Positions 7,785-15,866 of a stretch of DNA of 64,000 nucleotides are shown here, one piece after another (the first letter of the stretch is position 1; the number at the start of each line of letters is the position of its first letter). The notes beneath the pieces were generated by a model that saw only the letters and a program-made list of their open reading frames with translations, was not told the origin of the DNA and made no database searches. This DNA comes from Albibacterium sp963696875 (lineage in GTDB: Bacteria; Bacteroidota; Bacteroidia; Sphingobacteriales; Sphingobacteriaceae). The DNA lies in assembly GCA_963696875.1 (NCBI GenBank), contig CAVOLQ010000002.1, positions 773,680 through 837,679 of the forward strand, read 5' to 3'. Position numbers and translations under genes: made by a program.

Positions 7785-8030
7785 TCAATAATCCAACTTG
7801 ACCATTAGCTTGGTCACTGATGTGATTTACGCCTTGGACATCTCCTTGAGCGCCGACTTCAAAAAGTTTATTTGCTGGAACAGTAACCAATACATACGTT
7901 TGATCATCGGTTTCAAATAGAGGATCAGGAGAACCATTGTATCCATTGCATCATAAATCGTAGGAAAGCCTGTTCCCTCTTCCTTTCGTTAGATGAAGCT
8001 CCTTAAGAAGTCACCAATCCTCCTATTTTC
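7785..8030 (-). pseudogene. HATPase-type regulator fragment (C-terminal part, copy 3)
   Basis: With two or more frameshifts the minus strand reads IGDF..LHLTKG, GTGFPTIYDAM, then TYVLVTVPANKLFEVGAQGD and VNHISDQANGQVGLL. This closely parallels residues 115-195 of the gene at 3661-4503. It lies upstream (5') of the N-terminal fragment at 7512-7783, so the two pieces are in the reverse of gene order. The frame enters that fragment without a gap. Remnant. Confidence 0.65.
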
Positions 8031-8101
8031 GATAAGTATACAGTTCCCAAAAAACAATGTCTTTGACATATGTTTAATCTTCAGAATTAAGTTGATTTAA
8101 C

Positions 8102-8275
8102 ATGGACGATAAAAATAAAAAAGGTGGTTCGGACCGAATAAGGATTGACGTTAATCAAGATTATGAAGTACAGGACTGGTCGGATAAATTGGGGTTGTCA
8201 GCAGATGAGTTAAAAAGAGCAGTAGAAGCTGTTGGAACATTCGCAGATGATGTGGATCTGTCGGTAAAATTATAA
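8102..8275 (+). CDS. DUF3606 family small protein
   Basis: A 57-residue open frame starting MDDKNKKGGSDRIRIDVNQD and continuing YEVQDWSDKLGLSADELKRA with VEAVG carries the DUF3606 pattern (DRxRINxxxxxExxxWxxxLGVSxxELxxAV). The function of the family is unknown. It is a single gene that ends 34 bp before a bidirectional hairpin terminator shared with the convergent SDR gene. It is charged and cytoplasmic, without membrane segments. Confidence 0.85.
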   Translation: MDDKNKKGGSDRIRIDVNQDYEVQDWSDKLGLSADELKRAVEAVGTFADDVDLSVKL

Positions 8276-8308
8276 AAAAGCACTCACCAAAGTTTTTTAT
8301 AAAAAAAA

Positions 8309-8333
8309 CCACTCAACGGGATCCGTTGAGTGG
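8309..8333. terminator. Bidirectional rho-independent terminator
   Basis: An 11-bp stem CCACTCAACGG (8309-8319), GAT loop, and CCGTTGAGTGG (8323-8333) is preceded by eight A residues (a T run on the minus strand) and followed by TTTAAAA. It lies between the convergent DUF3606 and SDR genes and is strongest for the minus-strand SDR gene. Confidence 0.85.
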
Positions 8334-8359
8334 TTTAAAATAATTAATGTATATAGTGT

Positions 8360-9109
8360 TTAGACGGCAGTATATCCACCATCGATTGGCAGTGTGACGC
8401 CCGAAATAAACGATGCATCATCACTAGCTAAAAACAACACGGTTTTGGCTACCTCAATAGGTTCACCTAAGCGGCCCATCGGGTGCAGACCGACCAAACC
8501 ATCGATCACATTCTGTGACAAGGTATTAATCAATTCTGTTTTTATATAACCCGGCGCAATAGCGTTCGCTCGGATACCATCCTTACTGACTTCAGCCGCC
8601 ACCTGCTGGGTAAGCATCTTCACGCCACCCTTCGATGCCGAATACGGAGCTAGCCCTTCTCTGGCAACCAAGCTGTGGATCGATCCAGAATTCACAATCG
8701 CGCCACCACTTCCTTGCTTCTTAAATTGCGCAATTGCGTACTTATTGCTTAAATAAACGCTCTTCAAGTTAACGTCGATGACCTTTTGCCAGTCGTCTAA
8801 CTCAAGGTGTTCCACAGTAGCTTCAATATTGATCCCCGCGTTCGCAAACATCACATCCAGCTTACCAAATTCGTCAACGGTCTTGTCTATCAGATTGATT
8901 ACATCCTGCTCATTTGCCACGTCTGTCTTCACAAATAGCGACGAAAACCCTTCCGCCTTTAGTTTGTCGGATATTTCCTTCCCTTTATCCGAAATGTCCG
9001 CAATAACCACTTTGGCACCTTCTTTAGCAAACTCTAATGCAGAAGCCGCACCCAAACCATTCGCACCGCCAGTAACGATCACCACTCTATTCTCAAATCT
9101 CTTACTCAT
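8360..9109 (-). CDS. SDR family NAD(P)-dependent oxidoreductase
   Basis: The 249-residue classical short-chain dehydrogenase has the Rossmann glycine motif TGGANGLG at residues 14-21, NAG near 91-93, a catalytic Ser in IVNSGSIHS (about 139-144) and YSASKG (about 156-161). It ends in the usual DGGYTAV. Asp after beta-2 (VVIADIS) suggests NAD rather than NADP preference. The substrate cannot be told: glucose-1-dehydrogenase or 3-oxoacyl reductase types share this layout. It is monocistronic and ends at the hairpin at 8309-8333. Confidence 0.9.
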   Translation of the reverse strand: MSKRFENRVVIVTGGANGLGAASALEFAKEGAKVVIADISDKGKEISDKLKAEGFSSLFVKTDVANEQDVINLIDKTVDEFGKLDVMFANAGINIEATVEHLELDDWQKVIDVNLKSVYLSNKYAIAQFKKQGSGGAIVNSGSIHSLVAREGLAPYSASKGGVKMLTQQVAAEVSKDGIRANAIAPGYIKTELINTLSQNVIDGLVGLHPMGRLGEPIEVAKTVLFLASDDASFISGVTLPIDGGYTAV

Positions 9110-9371
9110 ATATAAAATCCTTTCTATTTAAAAAAAATCAAGTGAAGCACAAAGCCATTCACTTTTGGCTGTCCTTCAATATAATGAAAATAAAGCAGTT
9201 AACCTAAGAACCAGTGAAAGAATCGGAGACTTTTACCCTTCAATGACCCACGATAATTAGCATATAAACTCTAAGCTCCTGCCCGTGTATAGGTACCTTT
9301 TTCGTTTAGAGAATGCCATTTGAAAGCGCGACTGGTTTCATTAAACCACGCTTTTAACCTCTTAATTATTT
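9110..9371. other. Intergenic stretch, nothing recognised
   Basis: AT-rich region upstream of the SDR gene. No coding frame or repeat could be supported. It should hold the SDR promoter, but no clear TAnnTTTG box was identified on the minus strand. Confidence 0.3.
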
Positions 9372-9422
9372 AGTAAAAAATAATTACTAAACATTATAAT
9401 ACTAATCTTATTAGTACTTTTG
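9372..9422 (+). promoter_or_regulatory. Promoter with two inverted repeats, possible SOS-type operator
   Basis: TTTAGTAA, 7-nt spacer, TTACTAAA forms one dyad, and ACTAAT-CTT-ATTAGT a second. They are followed by TACTTTTG (about 9415-9422), which fits the Bacteroidota -7 box TAnnTTTG about 19 bp before the UmuD-like start. A UmuD-type gene is normally LexA-regulated, so a damage-responsive operator is plausible but inferred. Confidence 0.5.
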
Positions 9423-9440
9423 TATATAAATAAAGCAGGT

Positions 9441-9596
9441 ATGTTGAGGAATATTGTTATTAAACGAAATGAAGTGTTAGAGCCTATTAAGGATCGTGGC
9501 CATGTTAAAGGTTTTTCATCTCCTGCCACAGATTATATTCAGGAGAGATTACATATTATCCAAAAGTTAGTTAATGATCCAACCAATACATACTAA
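9441..9596 (+). pseudogene. UmuD/S24 peptidase-like gene, truncated
   Basis: The 51-residue frame contains HVKGFSSPATDYIQERLHII and QKLVNDPTNTY. This is the N-terminal segment of UmuD-like S24 peptidases (GFPSPAxDYxExxIDLNxxLIxxPxxTF) that precedes the catalytic GDSM motif. The frame stops exactly before that motif, so the Ser/Lys protease domain is absent. UmuD proteins partner with UmuC polymerase, and no umuC gene is nearby. The promoter dyads upstream are intact, so a short peptide may still be expressed. Confidence 0.6.
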
Positions 9597-9956
9597 GAAC
9601 CAACACATTCAAAAAAACCTAAAAGTTTATTCAAGAGTTCGAAATCCCTTATTCACGATAATCTTATCTAGCTTAAGCTCTAAAGTTTCAGCATAAATTT
9701 CAAATGGCCTCCGCATTTTATAAAGTCAGAAGCCGCTGAAGCTGGACTCATGCTTTCGATACCAGGGGAATTGTTAGCATAATCCTTAACCTGTAATAGC
9801 CGCTACTTGATCTGACAGTTGGTGGTTATATAATACTGTCAGACTGCTCCTCCAAATATACTACGCCCAATCCACAAACCACGGTATTTATTCTGTCTTT
9901 TAGGGCGGGCGTCCATAATTTTGAAAGGCGAGCGTTTAACTTAATGGTTATTTTTT
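9597..9956. other. Intergenic stretch with a small inverted repeat
   Basis: No gene was recognised. An 8-bp inverted repeat CTGACAGT/ACTGTCAG with a 13-nt spacer lies near 9815-9845. A very short minus-strand frame beginning MRRPFEIYAETLELKLD occurs near 9630-9720 but matches nothing known to me. Confidence 0.35.
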
Positions 9957-10859
9957 TCATGGTGTAGCCTCTGGCTGAATAATCACAAAACGAACCAACT
10001 TATATTCATGCTTGATAGCTTTTCGCATCCTTTTTATTGCATCAGTGATTCCTACAGTATCAAGATCTGCTTTAAAATAAACGATAAGAATGAGTACAAT
10101 TTCATCAGGCGCCTCATAAGTTGATAATATATTGCGCACCTTAATTACTGCTGCATCCCTTTCGGTCATTTCAATTATTTTTCGTTGCGTTTCTGGTGCT
10201 ATACCTTCACCCATTAGTAAGCTTCGACTTTCACGGGCTAGTATAAATGAAGCAAAAACCAGTAGCAATCCAACTAAAACGGAAGCCACACCATCCAGAA
10301 AAGGCATATGAAAAGCATGGTTAATCAACATCAAAATGAAAACAATGATCAATCCGAGTACTGCCGCTCCGTCTTCAAACAATACCAAGAAACTGGAAGG
10401 ATCTTTACTTATAATCACCGCCTTCCAAAAACCCACGCTGCCTCTTGCCTTATTAAATTCCCTTATTGCAATAATGAAAGAGCCTCCATCAAAAATAAAT
10501 GAAAAACCAAGGACAATATAATTCAATGTGGGATCTATCAAAGGTTGCCCTTTCTGAATATGTATAATACCCTGATAAATTGATAGCCCACCGCCCAATC
10601 CAAAAATAAGTATTGAAACAATGAACGACCAGAAATACAATTCTTTACCATATCCAAAAGGCCTGTACTTATCTGGCGGCCTGCCACTTCTCTTTAAACC
10701 GTACAAAAGTAAAATCTGGTTGATAGTATCCACCAAAGAGTGGATTCCTTCGGAAATCATTGATGAGCTATTGGTTCGGGCACCGGCAATAAACTTTACA
10801 GTTGCTATCAGTACGTCTGCAATGAGCGCACTGTAAATAGATGCATGATTTCTGGCCAT
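9957..10859 (-). CDS. Cation diffusion facilitator (CDF) family transporter
   Basis: The 300-residue inner-membrane protein has six predicted transmembrane helices and a cytoplasmic C-terminal domain of about 90 residues. The metal-site signature SEGIHSLVDTINQ in TM2 (residues 34-46) and FEDGAAVLGL in TM5 (about 160-169) are typical of CDF proteins, with Glu replacing the usual His of the TM5 site. FGYGKELYFWS is the conserved loop after TM2. The likely role is proton-coupled efflux of Zn(II), Fe(II) or a similar ion. It is monocistronic, and its start faces a divergent ATPase gene. Confidence 0.9.
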   Translation of the reverse strand: MARNHASIYSALIADVLIATVKFIAGARTNSSSMISEGIHSLVDTINQILLLYGLKRSGRPPDKYRPFGYGKELYFWSFIVSILIFGLGGGLSIYQGIIHIQKGQPLIDPTLNYIVLGFSFIFDGGSFIIAIREFNKARGSVGFWKAVIISKDPSSFLVLFEDGAAVLGLIIVFILMLINHAFHMPFLDGVASVLVGLLLVFASFILARESRSLLMGEGIAPETQRKIIEMTERDAAVIKVRNILSTYEAPDEIVLILIVYFKADLDTVGITDAIKRMRKAIKHEYKLVRFVIIQPEATP

Positions 10860-10975
10860 ATTGCTGATATCTAATCAAATATAAATGCCTCATTGGAATA
10901 AAAAGTTTTTCTCTCTGTCTAAAAAAAGAAGCTTTACCTTGGAAAAAGAAAGTTGATTCTTTCAAACCCATACAC

Positions 10976-11062
10976 TTTGCATATCTAAACCAACAAAATA
11001 ATATCAACAATGCATATCCTAACCAACAATTAAATAAAATTGCATACCTTTAACCACAAATT
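10976..11062 (+). repeat. Three phased direct repeats before the DUF4143 ATPase gene
   Basis: Three copies of TTGCATATCtAAACCAaCAA start with TGC at 10978, 11011 and 11041. The middle reads TGCATATCCTAACCAACAAT and the last TGCATACCTTTAACCACAAA. Spacings of 33 and 30 bp place them on about the same helix face. They fill the region directly upstream of the start at 11071, consistent with binding sites for a regulator or for the encoded protein. Confidence 0.55.
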
Positions 11063-11070
11063 AACAGATA

Positions 11071-12264
11071 ATGGACCAATTATTACAGTTTCAAGATAAC
11101 CTACTAAGAGGGATTGACAACTCTTTTCGGCGCTATCTACATTCTAAAATAAATTGGGAACAACGCATGATTGGAATAAAAGGCCCAAGGGGTGCTGGAA
11201 AAACAACTTTAATGTTGCAATACATGAAGTACGACCTGAAAGAGTTAGCCTCTAAAGCTTTATATATTACCGCCGATCATACCTATTTCTATAACAATAC
11301 CCTACTGGATACGGCGATGGATTGGTTTAAACAAGGAGGTAGGATTTTATTTATTGATGAGGTACATAAATATCCGCGATGGTCAAGAGAATTAAAGAAT
11401 ATTTATGATGGCTTACCAGAGATGAAAATCATATTTTCTGCTTCTTCTGCTCTGGATATTTATCGCGGTGAAGCAGATCTAAGCAGAAGGGTGATTAGCT
11501 ACTCGCTGGCTGGCCTATCCTTCAGAGAGTATCTGACTTTTAAAGAAAATACCTATTTTGATGCCATAAGTATCGAGGATATACGTTCTGAACATAGAGA
11601 ATTAAGCCTTGCCGTATTAGAGAAGATACAACCACTTCCCGCATTTAATAGATACCTACAAAATGGATATTTACCTATAATTGCAGAAGGCGAAGTTGAA
11701 TATCTACCAAGGCTGGAACAGGTAATCAACGCTGTCGTTGATACTGATTTGGCTTATATTGCAGCATATAACGCAGGTACCGCTGTAAAAGTAAAACGAC
11801 TGTTGGGGGTAATTGCTGAATCAGCTCCATTCAAACCTAACATGTCGGCACTGGCAAGAAAACTAGAAATAAGTCGAGAAAGCGTTTACGAATATATCTA
11901 CCAATTAAAAGATGCTAGACTACTGAACATTCTCTCTCTAGAAGGAAAAGGAGTATCTAGGCTACAAAAACCAGATAAAGTTTACTTAGAGAATACCAAT
12001 CTTTCCTTTGCTATAAGCGCAAATCCACATAAAGGAAATATCAGGGAGACTTTCCTTTTAAATCAACTAATAAATACCGGTGAGCAAGTTTACGCACCTA
12101 AATATGGAGATTTTATAATATCTGGTATTACCATAGAAGTTGGCGGCAAGGGAAAAACAACTAAGCAAGTCAAAGATATCAAAGACCATATTATTGCAGC
12201 AGATGATATTGAAACTGGATTTGGAGTAAAGGTCCCTCTATGGTTATTTGGATTCTTATATTAA
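11071..12264 (+). CDS. AAA_14/DUF4143 family ATPase
   Basis: The 397-residue protein has Walker A GPRGAGKTT at about residues 39-47, Walker B RILFIDEVHKYP around 89-100, and the sensor ASSALDI near 124. A DUF4143 C-terminal half follows, with a winged-helix region (MSALARKLEISRESVYEYI) and a nuclease-like core (YGDFIISGITIEVGGKGK). This family is common in Bacteroidota and archaea, often several copies per genome. Function is uncertain, with links to mobile elements and defence. It is monocistronic behind three phased repeats. Length is normal. Confidence 0.9.
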   Translation: MDQLLQFQDNLLRGIDNSFRRYLHSKINWEQRMIGIKGPRGAGKTTLMLQYMKYDLKELASKALYITADHTYFYNNTLLDTAMDWFKQGGRILFIDEVHKYPRWSRELKNIYDGLPEMKIIFSASSALDIYRGEADLSRRVISYSLAGLSFREYLTFKENTYFDAISIEDIRSEHRELSLAVLEKIQPLPAFNRYLQNGYLPIIAEGEVEYLPRLEQVINAVVDTDLAYIAAYNAGTAVKVKRLLGVIAESAPFKPNMSALARKLEISRESVYEYIYQLKDARLLNILSLEGKGVSRLQKPDKVYLENTNLSFAISANPHKGNIRETFLLNQLINTGEQVYAPKYGDFIISGITIEVGGKGKTTKQVKDIKDHIIAADDIETGFGVKVPLWLFGFLY

Positions 12265-12302
12265 TAACAGTCAACTGCATGATCTTAAAATCGCTACCAT
12301 CT

Positions 12303-12572
12303 TTAGCTATCAATTCTGTTTAGAAGAATGGCAGTATCATCAATTACATTCACGGATAAAGCACCGACTTGTTCGGTTACTTGTTCGGTGACTTGTTCCG
12401 TCCATCGAGCCGAAATATGATCGGGGATTGGTGTACCATGGAGGTGATCATGCTCACCGATAAAGCCCTCCTGTTTACGGAATCCCATTTTGGTAAAGCT
12501 TGGATTATCAATAACAATCTGTTGTAAGCGCTCCAACTCTCCTTTTGTAAGATGACTTTTGCCCAATGGCAC
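12303..12572 (-). pseudogene. Fic family protein fragment with TEQV repeats
   Basis: The 89 residues contain LERLQQIVIDNPSFTKMGFR and KQEGFIGEHDHLHGTPIPDH with ISARW, matching the N-terminal part of a Fic-type protein before the AMP-transferase domain. Three TEQV repeats then start and the frame ends 25 residues later. TEQV/SDQA-like linkers normally occur near the C-terminus of Fic or AlbA-type regulators. So an internal deletion has probably removed the HPFxxGNG catalytic domain, which is not seen. Remnant. Confidence 0.55.
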
Positions 12573-12981
12573 GTCCCCAGCGTTGCGCCATATTCTGAGT
12601 ATGAAAAATACATATATTTCAAGAAAAGTACTTATAAAACAATACTTTTTATGAAAAACACTTACAAGCGTTTCGTTTGTTTTGAAAATAGCTAAGCTGC
12701 TTCTAAAAACAATATTCTGATTAATATTTCATAATTCCTATATACTGGTTTATCTGCTTCCTGTATTTGTAATACTTCAGGAAGTCCATATCGTGCACAT
12801 CCAGGGGCTTTCATTTTTTGGATACAGTAAGATTTAAAAGTTCACACCCGGTGCAGGAAAAAAGAATTTTGACCATTTATCATCAAGTACCTTAAACTGC
12901 GCTGGCATTTCGGTATGGTAAGGACGGTGCTCTTGTTATGGCATAGACAGCTTGTTTTCCGTCTTTCGTTTCCATAATAAG
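12573..12981 (-). other. Intergenic stretch with decayed reading frames
   Basis: Besides the oxidoreductase fragment at 12692-12814, a frame near 12840-12935 reads HRPYHTEMPAQFKVLDDKWS and, in a shifted frame upstream, METKDGKQAVYAI. These look like pieces of one broken gene of unknown family. No intact gene is visible. Confidence 0.4.
12692..12814 (-). pseudogene. Zinc-type alcohol dehydrogenase/quinone oxidoreductase N-terminal fragment
   Basis: An ATG at 12814 starts MKAPGCARYGLPEVLQIQEA followed by DKPVYRNYEILIRI. This is the first beta-strands of MDR-superfamily quinone oxidoreductases (MKAIVCxKYGPPEVLQLxEV.KPxPxxxEVLIKI). The stop comes after 40 residues of about 330. The GroES-like and Rossmann domains are missing, so this is a relic. 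Confidence 0.6.
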
Positions 12982-13404
12982 CTATGCGTTCTTTTGGTTT
13001 AAAATTTCGAGATAATGGACATTTGTCATTATACCGAGAACATTTCCAAAAGGGTCAACTACCGATGCTGTTACAAAAGTCCCTTTCCCTTGACTATGGT
13101 CTGTGATAGGCTGATATTCGGTTGCTCCCATTGCAATTAGTCTATCAAGCGTTGCTTTTAAATCGTCAACGTGCCAATGTGCAATAGCTCCCGATGGTTT
13201 TGTAGAATGACCTTCCGGTGCATACCTGCTGTCAATTATTCCTAATTCATGTTGATAGTCGCCAATACGAAACTCGCTATAACCCGGCACATTGAAGTAA
13301 GGCTCAATGCCTAAAAATTCGCTATACCATTTTTTTGCTCCTGCGTGGTCAGTTGCATAAAAATTAACTGTTGCCAAGCCTTTTAAAACGTGTTTCTTTT
13401 CCAT
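12982..13404 (-). CDS. VOC family protein
   Basis: The 140-residue protein has two beta-alpha-beta-beta-beta modules: ATVNFYATDHAGAKKWYSEF near residues 11-30, and VDDLKATLDRLIAMGATEYQ with SVVDPFGNVLGIMTN near 82-128. His16 and the C-terminal acidic/Asn region are in the positions of VOC metal ligands. The enzyme activity is unknown. It lies downstream of a decayed WYL-type regulator gene on the same strand. VOC genes are often controlled by such neighbours, so it may have lost its regulator. Confidence 0.85.
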   Translation of the reverse strand: MEKKHVLKGLATVNFYATDHAGAKKWYSEFLGIEPYFNVPGYSEFRIGDYQHELGIIDSRYAPEGHSTKPSGAIAHWHVDDLKATLDRLIAMGATEYQPITDHSQGKGTFVTASVVDPFGNVLGIMTNVHYLEILNQKNA

Positions 13405-13478
13405 TTTATTTGTTTTTAATTATTGATGCAACAAAAGTAAAATGGGCTAATGACAGCCTTATGTCAGGGGTGCAAAAT

Positions 13479-13676
13479 TTATTTTTCAAGCCTTTCAAAA
13501 TACTGTTTTAAAGTCATTTTATGAGGCGCAAATTTTTCAGTTTGAATTTGAATATTTTTAATTCGGTCAAGTCTAAAAAGTCGTAACGCAAAAGATTCAA
13601 CCGTTCGGTTGGTGATTTCGTCAGTATCAGCTTTTTGATACTCGATTTTTGTCAAATTGAGATTTGTAAGAGCCAA
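13479..13676 (-). pseudogene. WYL domain (YafY-type) regulator, internal deletion
   Basis: The 65 residues read IEYQKADTDEITNRTVESFA followed at once by RLFRLDRIKNIQIQTEKFAP and HKMTLKQYFERLEK. These are the first strand and last part of a WYL domain in YafY-like transcription regulators. The HTH domain and the middle of WYL are lost. About 75 bp separate it from the VOC gene, its probable former target. Confidence 0.6.
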
Positions 13677-13890
13677 CTTTGGAACAATGATTGCTCAAAT
13701 ATAGAATTGCAGACAGGATGGGAAATATTTTTCGTCTTTGATAATTATCCGGCATATAATCTAAAACTGGCTCAATTGTCTTCCCAGGCCAATCATATTT
13801 GTTAATAATCCGTAGGTATTTCCTTAGCTTTCATATCTTTGACTTAAAATCGTTTCCCAAATATCGTTATTAAATATTTCCTTTCACCTG

Positions 13891-14400
13891 TCATATGGCA
13901 AGTTTTTTTTTAAAAAGCCATATACCAAAACCGACTTTCAAAGCGCCGTCTGCTAATAGAAATATCTCAATTGGTACACCGCCTAGAATAAGTCCTGCGG
14001 AAGCGTTAACAATACAAAGAACTCCTACAACTCCAAATCTGGGACCGAAACTAATTGCCATCGGTAAGAAATGTACCCCCGCAATAATTAAAATCCACAT
14101 CAATCGAGCCGATGCGGTAATATCCGAGGGCAGAACATTAACCATAGTAATTATGAGAACTATTTCTAAAATGATTGCAATGGCTAAGGCGATAATTTGA
14201 ATGCGTGTCGGTTTCCCGTTTGTGAGCGCTTTTGCAAACATTAATGACATTATTGCTAATCCTGTGCCGATAATGAATGCCCCTTTGAAGAATACATCAA
14301 TGACGATACCGGAACCGATCAACATTAAGAATAGACCTCCGCTTCGAACTAGTGGATACGGATGACTTTGGTCCTTATTAAATGACGCGTTGTTAAACAT
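13891..14400 (-). CDS. Multi-pass membrane protein, DUF6609-like
   Basis: The 169-residue protein has about six hydrophobic helices, for example SGGLFLMLIGSGIVIDVFF, AFIIGTGLAIMSLMFAKAL, IALAIAIILEIVLIITMV and VGVLCIVNASAGLILGG. It contains charged loops but no enzyme motif. Its pattern resembles small uncharacterised membrane proteins of the DUF6609 type, though I hold this loosely. It is monocistronic among single small genes. Role unknown. Confidence 0.6.
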   Translation of the reverse strand: MFNNASFNKDQSHPYPLVRSGGLFLMLIGSGIVIDVFFKGAFIIGTGLAIMSLMFAKALTNGKPTRIQIIALAIAIILEIVLIITMVNVLPSDITASARLMWILIIAGVHFLPMAISFGPRFGVVGVLCIVNASAGLILGGVPIEIFLLADGALKVGFGIWLFKKKLAI

Positions 14401-14547
14401 CTGCTTTTATATTTAGTCTGTGTGCCTCTGCTTCCCCAAAAAAACAATATAATTCCTAAGATTACCTGTCCGTTCAGCATATTTAAACATATCTTCTTCT
14501 TGATTGAGCAATACTTTTTGTTATTATACCCCAATTTTCACCAAAAT

Positions 14548-14832
14548 CTATTTAGTTAATGAGTTTAATGCGTCGCTAATATTGGCAACAAAGTTAACCT
14601 GCTTTCCCTTATTGCTTTCATAAATAAAATCATTTAAACTTTTACTCGTAATTTTGGAAAAATCGCCGATTATTACCAGATGAATGCGATAGTTCGAAAA
14701 CCTTTGAAGAATATCTCCCGCCATTTTGTTTTTTAAATCGAAAAAGTCTGTAGTTAGATTTTTCTGATAAATAATTATTTTATCAAAACCTTGATAATAT
14801 ACATTACCTAACAAATCCAAAGCATCTTTCAA
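14548..14832 (-). pseudogene. DUF4180 protein, N-terminally truncated
   Basis: The 94 residues match residues 28-119 of the complete DUF4180 protein at 23851-24222 almost position by position (DALDLLGNVYYQGFDKIII, NLTTDFFDLKNKMAGDILQ, SKSLNDFIYESNKGKQVNF). The first 27 residues are missing and only a weak ATG remains. Just upstream, around 14846-14870, the sequence resembles an attC-like half site, so the truncation may mark a recombination joint. Confidence 0.65.
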
Positions 14833-14877
14833 TTACTATATTGCCAATCCGATGTTATAGGGCGTTTTGTTCATTTA

Positions 14878-15363
14878 TCAAGTCAGTTTATAAATAAATT
14901 CTTCTATCTCTTTTTGTCGTGCATTTGCAAAACCTTTGTCATTCCCGACTTTGATAAATCCACATTTTTCTAAAACTTTTTGCGAGCCAAAATTGTCAAA
15001 CGCAACTCGTCCAAAAACTGGTCTGGTAGTTTCAATGACAAGAAATTCGTTTAATACTTTTGTTGCGATACCTTGTCCCCAAAATTTTCTGTCAATCCAA
15101 TAAGTAATTTCCGTATCTCCTTCCATTACAAATTTGGCAATACTTCCAACAATAATGTTGTCAATAATTACTGTCTGGTTGTTAACTGTTGAGTCGCTCA
15201 ATAATTTTGTATGTTTTGCAATGTACGCTGCTTTGTCTGTCGGGTCTTTTGGCATAAATGCAGCTAAGTATCCACCTTCTTTGTCCAGTTGAAATTGAAA
15301 CAAAAAGTCTAAGTCTGCAATTTCTGTTGGTCTAAGTTTTATGTCGAGTTTCTTAGTCGTCAT
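14878..15363 (-). CDS. GNAT family N-acetyltransferase
   Basis: The 161-residue protein resembles RimJ/RimL-type acetyltransferases: LRPTEIADLDFLFQFQLD at the start, ITYWIDRKFWGQGIATKVLN (acetyl-CoA-binding Q/RxxGxG/A loop seen as WGQGIA) at about 84-103, and FGSQKVLEKCGFIKVGN near 123-139. The substrate is unknown. Its ATG overlaps the stop of the dinB-like gene by 4 bp, so it is co-translated as part of an ArsR-DinB-GNAT unit. Confidence 0.9.
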   Translation of the reverse strand: MTTKKLDIKLRPTEIADLDFLFQFQLDKEGGYLAAFMPKDPTDKAAYIAKHTKLLSDSTVNNQTVIIDNIIVGSIAKFVMEGDTEITYWIDRKFWGQGIATKVLNEFLVIETTRPVFGRVAFDNFGSQKVLEKCGFIKVGNDKGFANARQKEIEEFIYKLT

Positions 15364-15860
15364 TTAGTCAGTTTAAGCTGTGGCTGTTGTGTTAGTTTCG
15401 GGCTTGACGAAAGTGGGTATTTTTTTCCTTTCAATACTGCTGACGATATTTGTCCGCAATGGTGAGAATTGTGAAATAGCAGAATTGAAAACAGTTTTAT
15501 TCTTGATATTTTTCCGAACCAGGGTGTATCTATTTCTTCAAGCCATTCGTTGTCTGTTGTATTAAGAACTAATTTTTTAAGAGTGCTGTAACCCTTTTCA
15601 AAATACGCATGGCTTATTTCAAGGTCATATTGAATCCCGGTGTCTTTTTGCCCAATTGTGGTTCCTTCTACGTCTGTTTCGTAGCCAAAAAATTTACCAA
15701 TTAAATTTGACGTTTCGCCAATATGCCTGTAAATAAACCCAACTGATGCTGTTTGTTCTGTTAAACGAAACTCACTATTTTCTGCATTTATGTTTTTGCA
15801 GAAATGAGAACAGTCCATTCGGTTCTGTTCCAACATTTGCAATAAAATTTCCTTTTGCAT
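15360..15860 (-). CDS. DinB family protein
   Basis: The 166-residue four-helix protein has the DinB metal-site spacing: VGFIYRHIGETSNLI near residue 40 (first His), YFEKGYSTLKKL in helix 3, and LLFHNSHHCGQI near 130 (HxxxHxxQ-like). Such thiol- or metal-dependent proteins act in detoxification, but the substrate is unknown. It overlaps the GNAT gene by 4 bp and follows the ArsR fragment by 6 bp. Positions 15514-15621 are duplicated exactly at 25901-26008. Confidence 0.9.
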   Translation of the reverse strand: MQKEILLQMLEQNRMDCSHFCKNINAENSEFRLTEQTASVGFIYRHIGETSNLIGKFFGYETDVEGTTIGQKDTGIQYDLEISHAYFEKGYSTLKKLVLNTTDNEWLEEIDTPWFGKISRIKLFSILLFHNSHHCGQISSAVLKGKKYPLSSSPKLTQQPQLKLTK

Positions 15861-15866
15861 GATATT

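Noticed and set aside
9815..9845. Small inverted repeat as a terminator for the UmuD-like stub
   Set aside because: Arms of 8 bp with a 13-nt loop and no T run; too weak to call.
13677..13890. Minus-strand frame reading KYDWPGKTIEPVLDYMPDNY
   Set aside because: Only a short stretch with stops on both sides; some resemblance to DUF6624-type proteins could not be supported.
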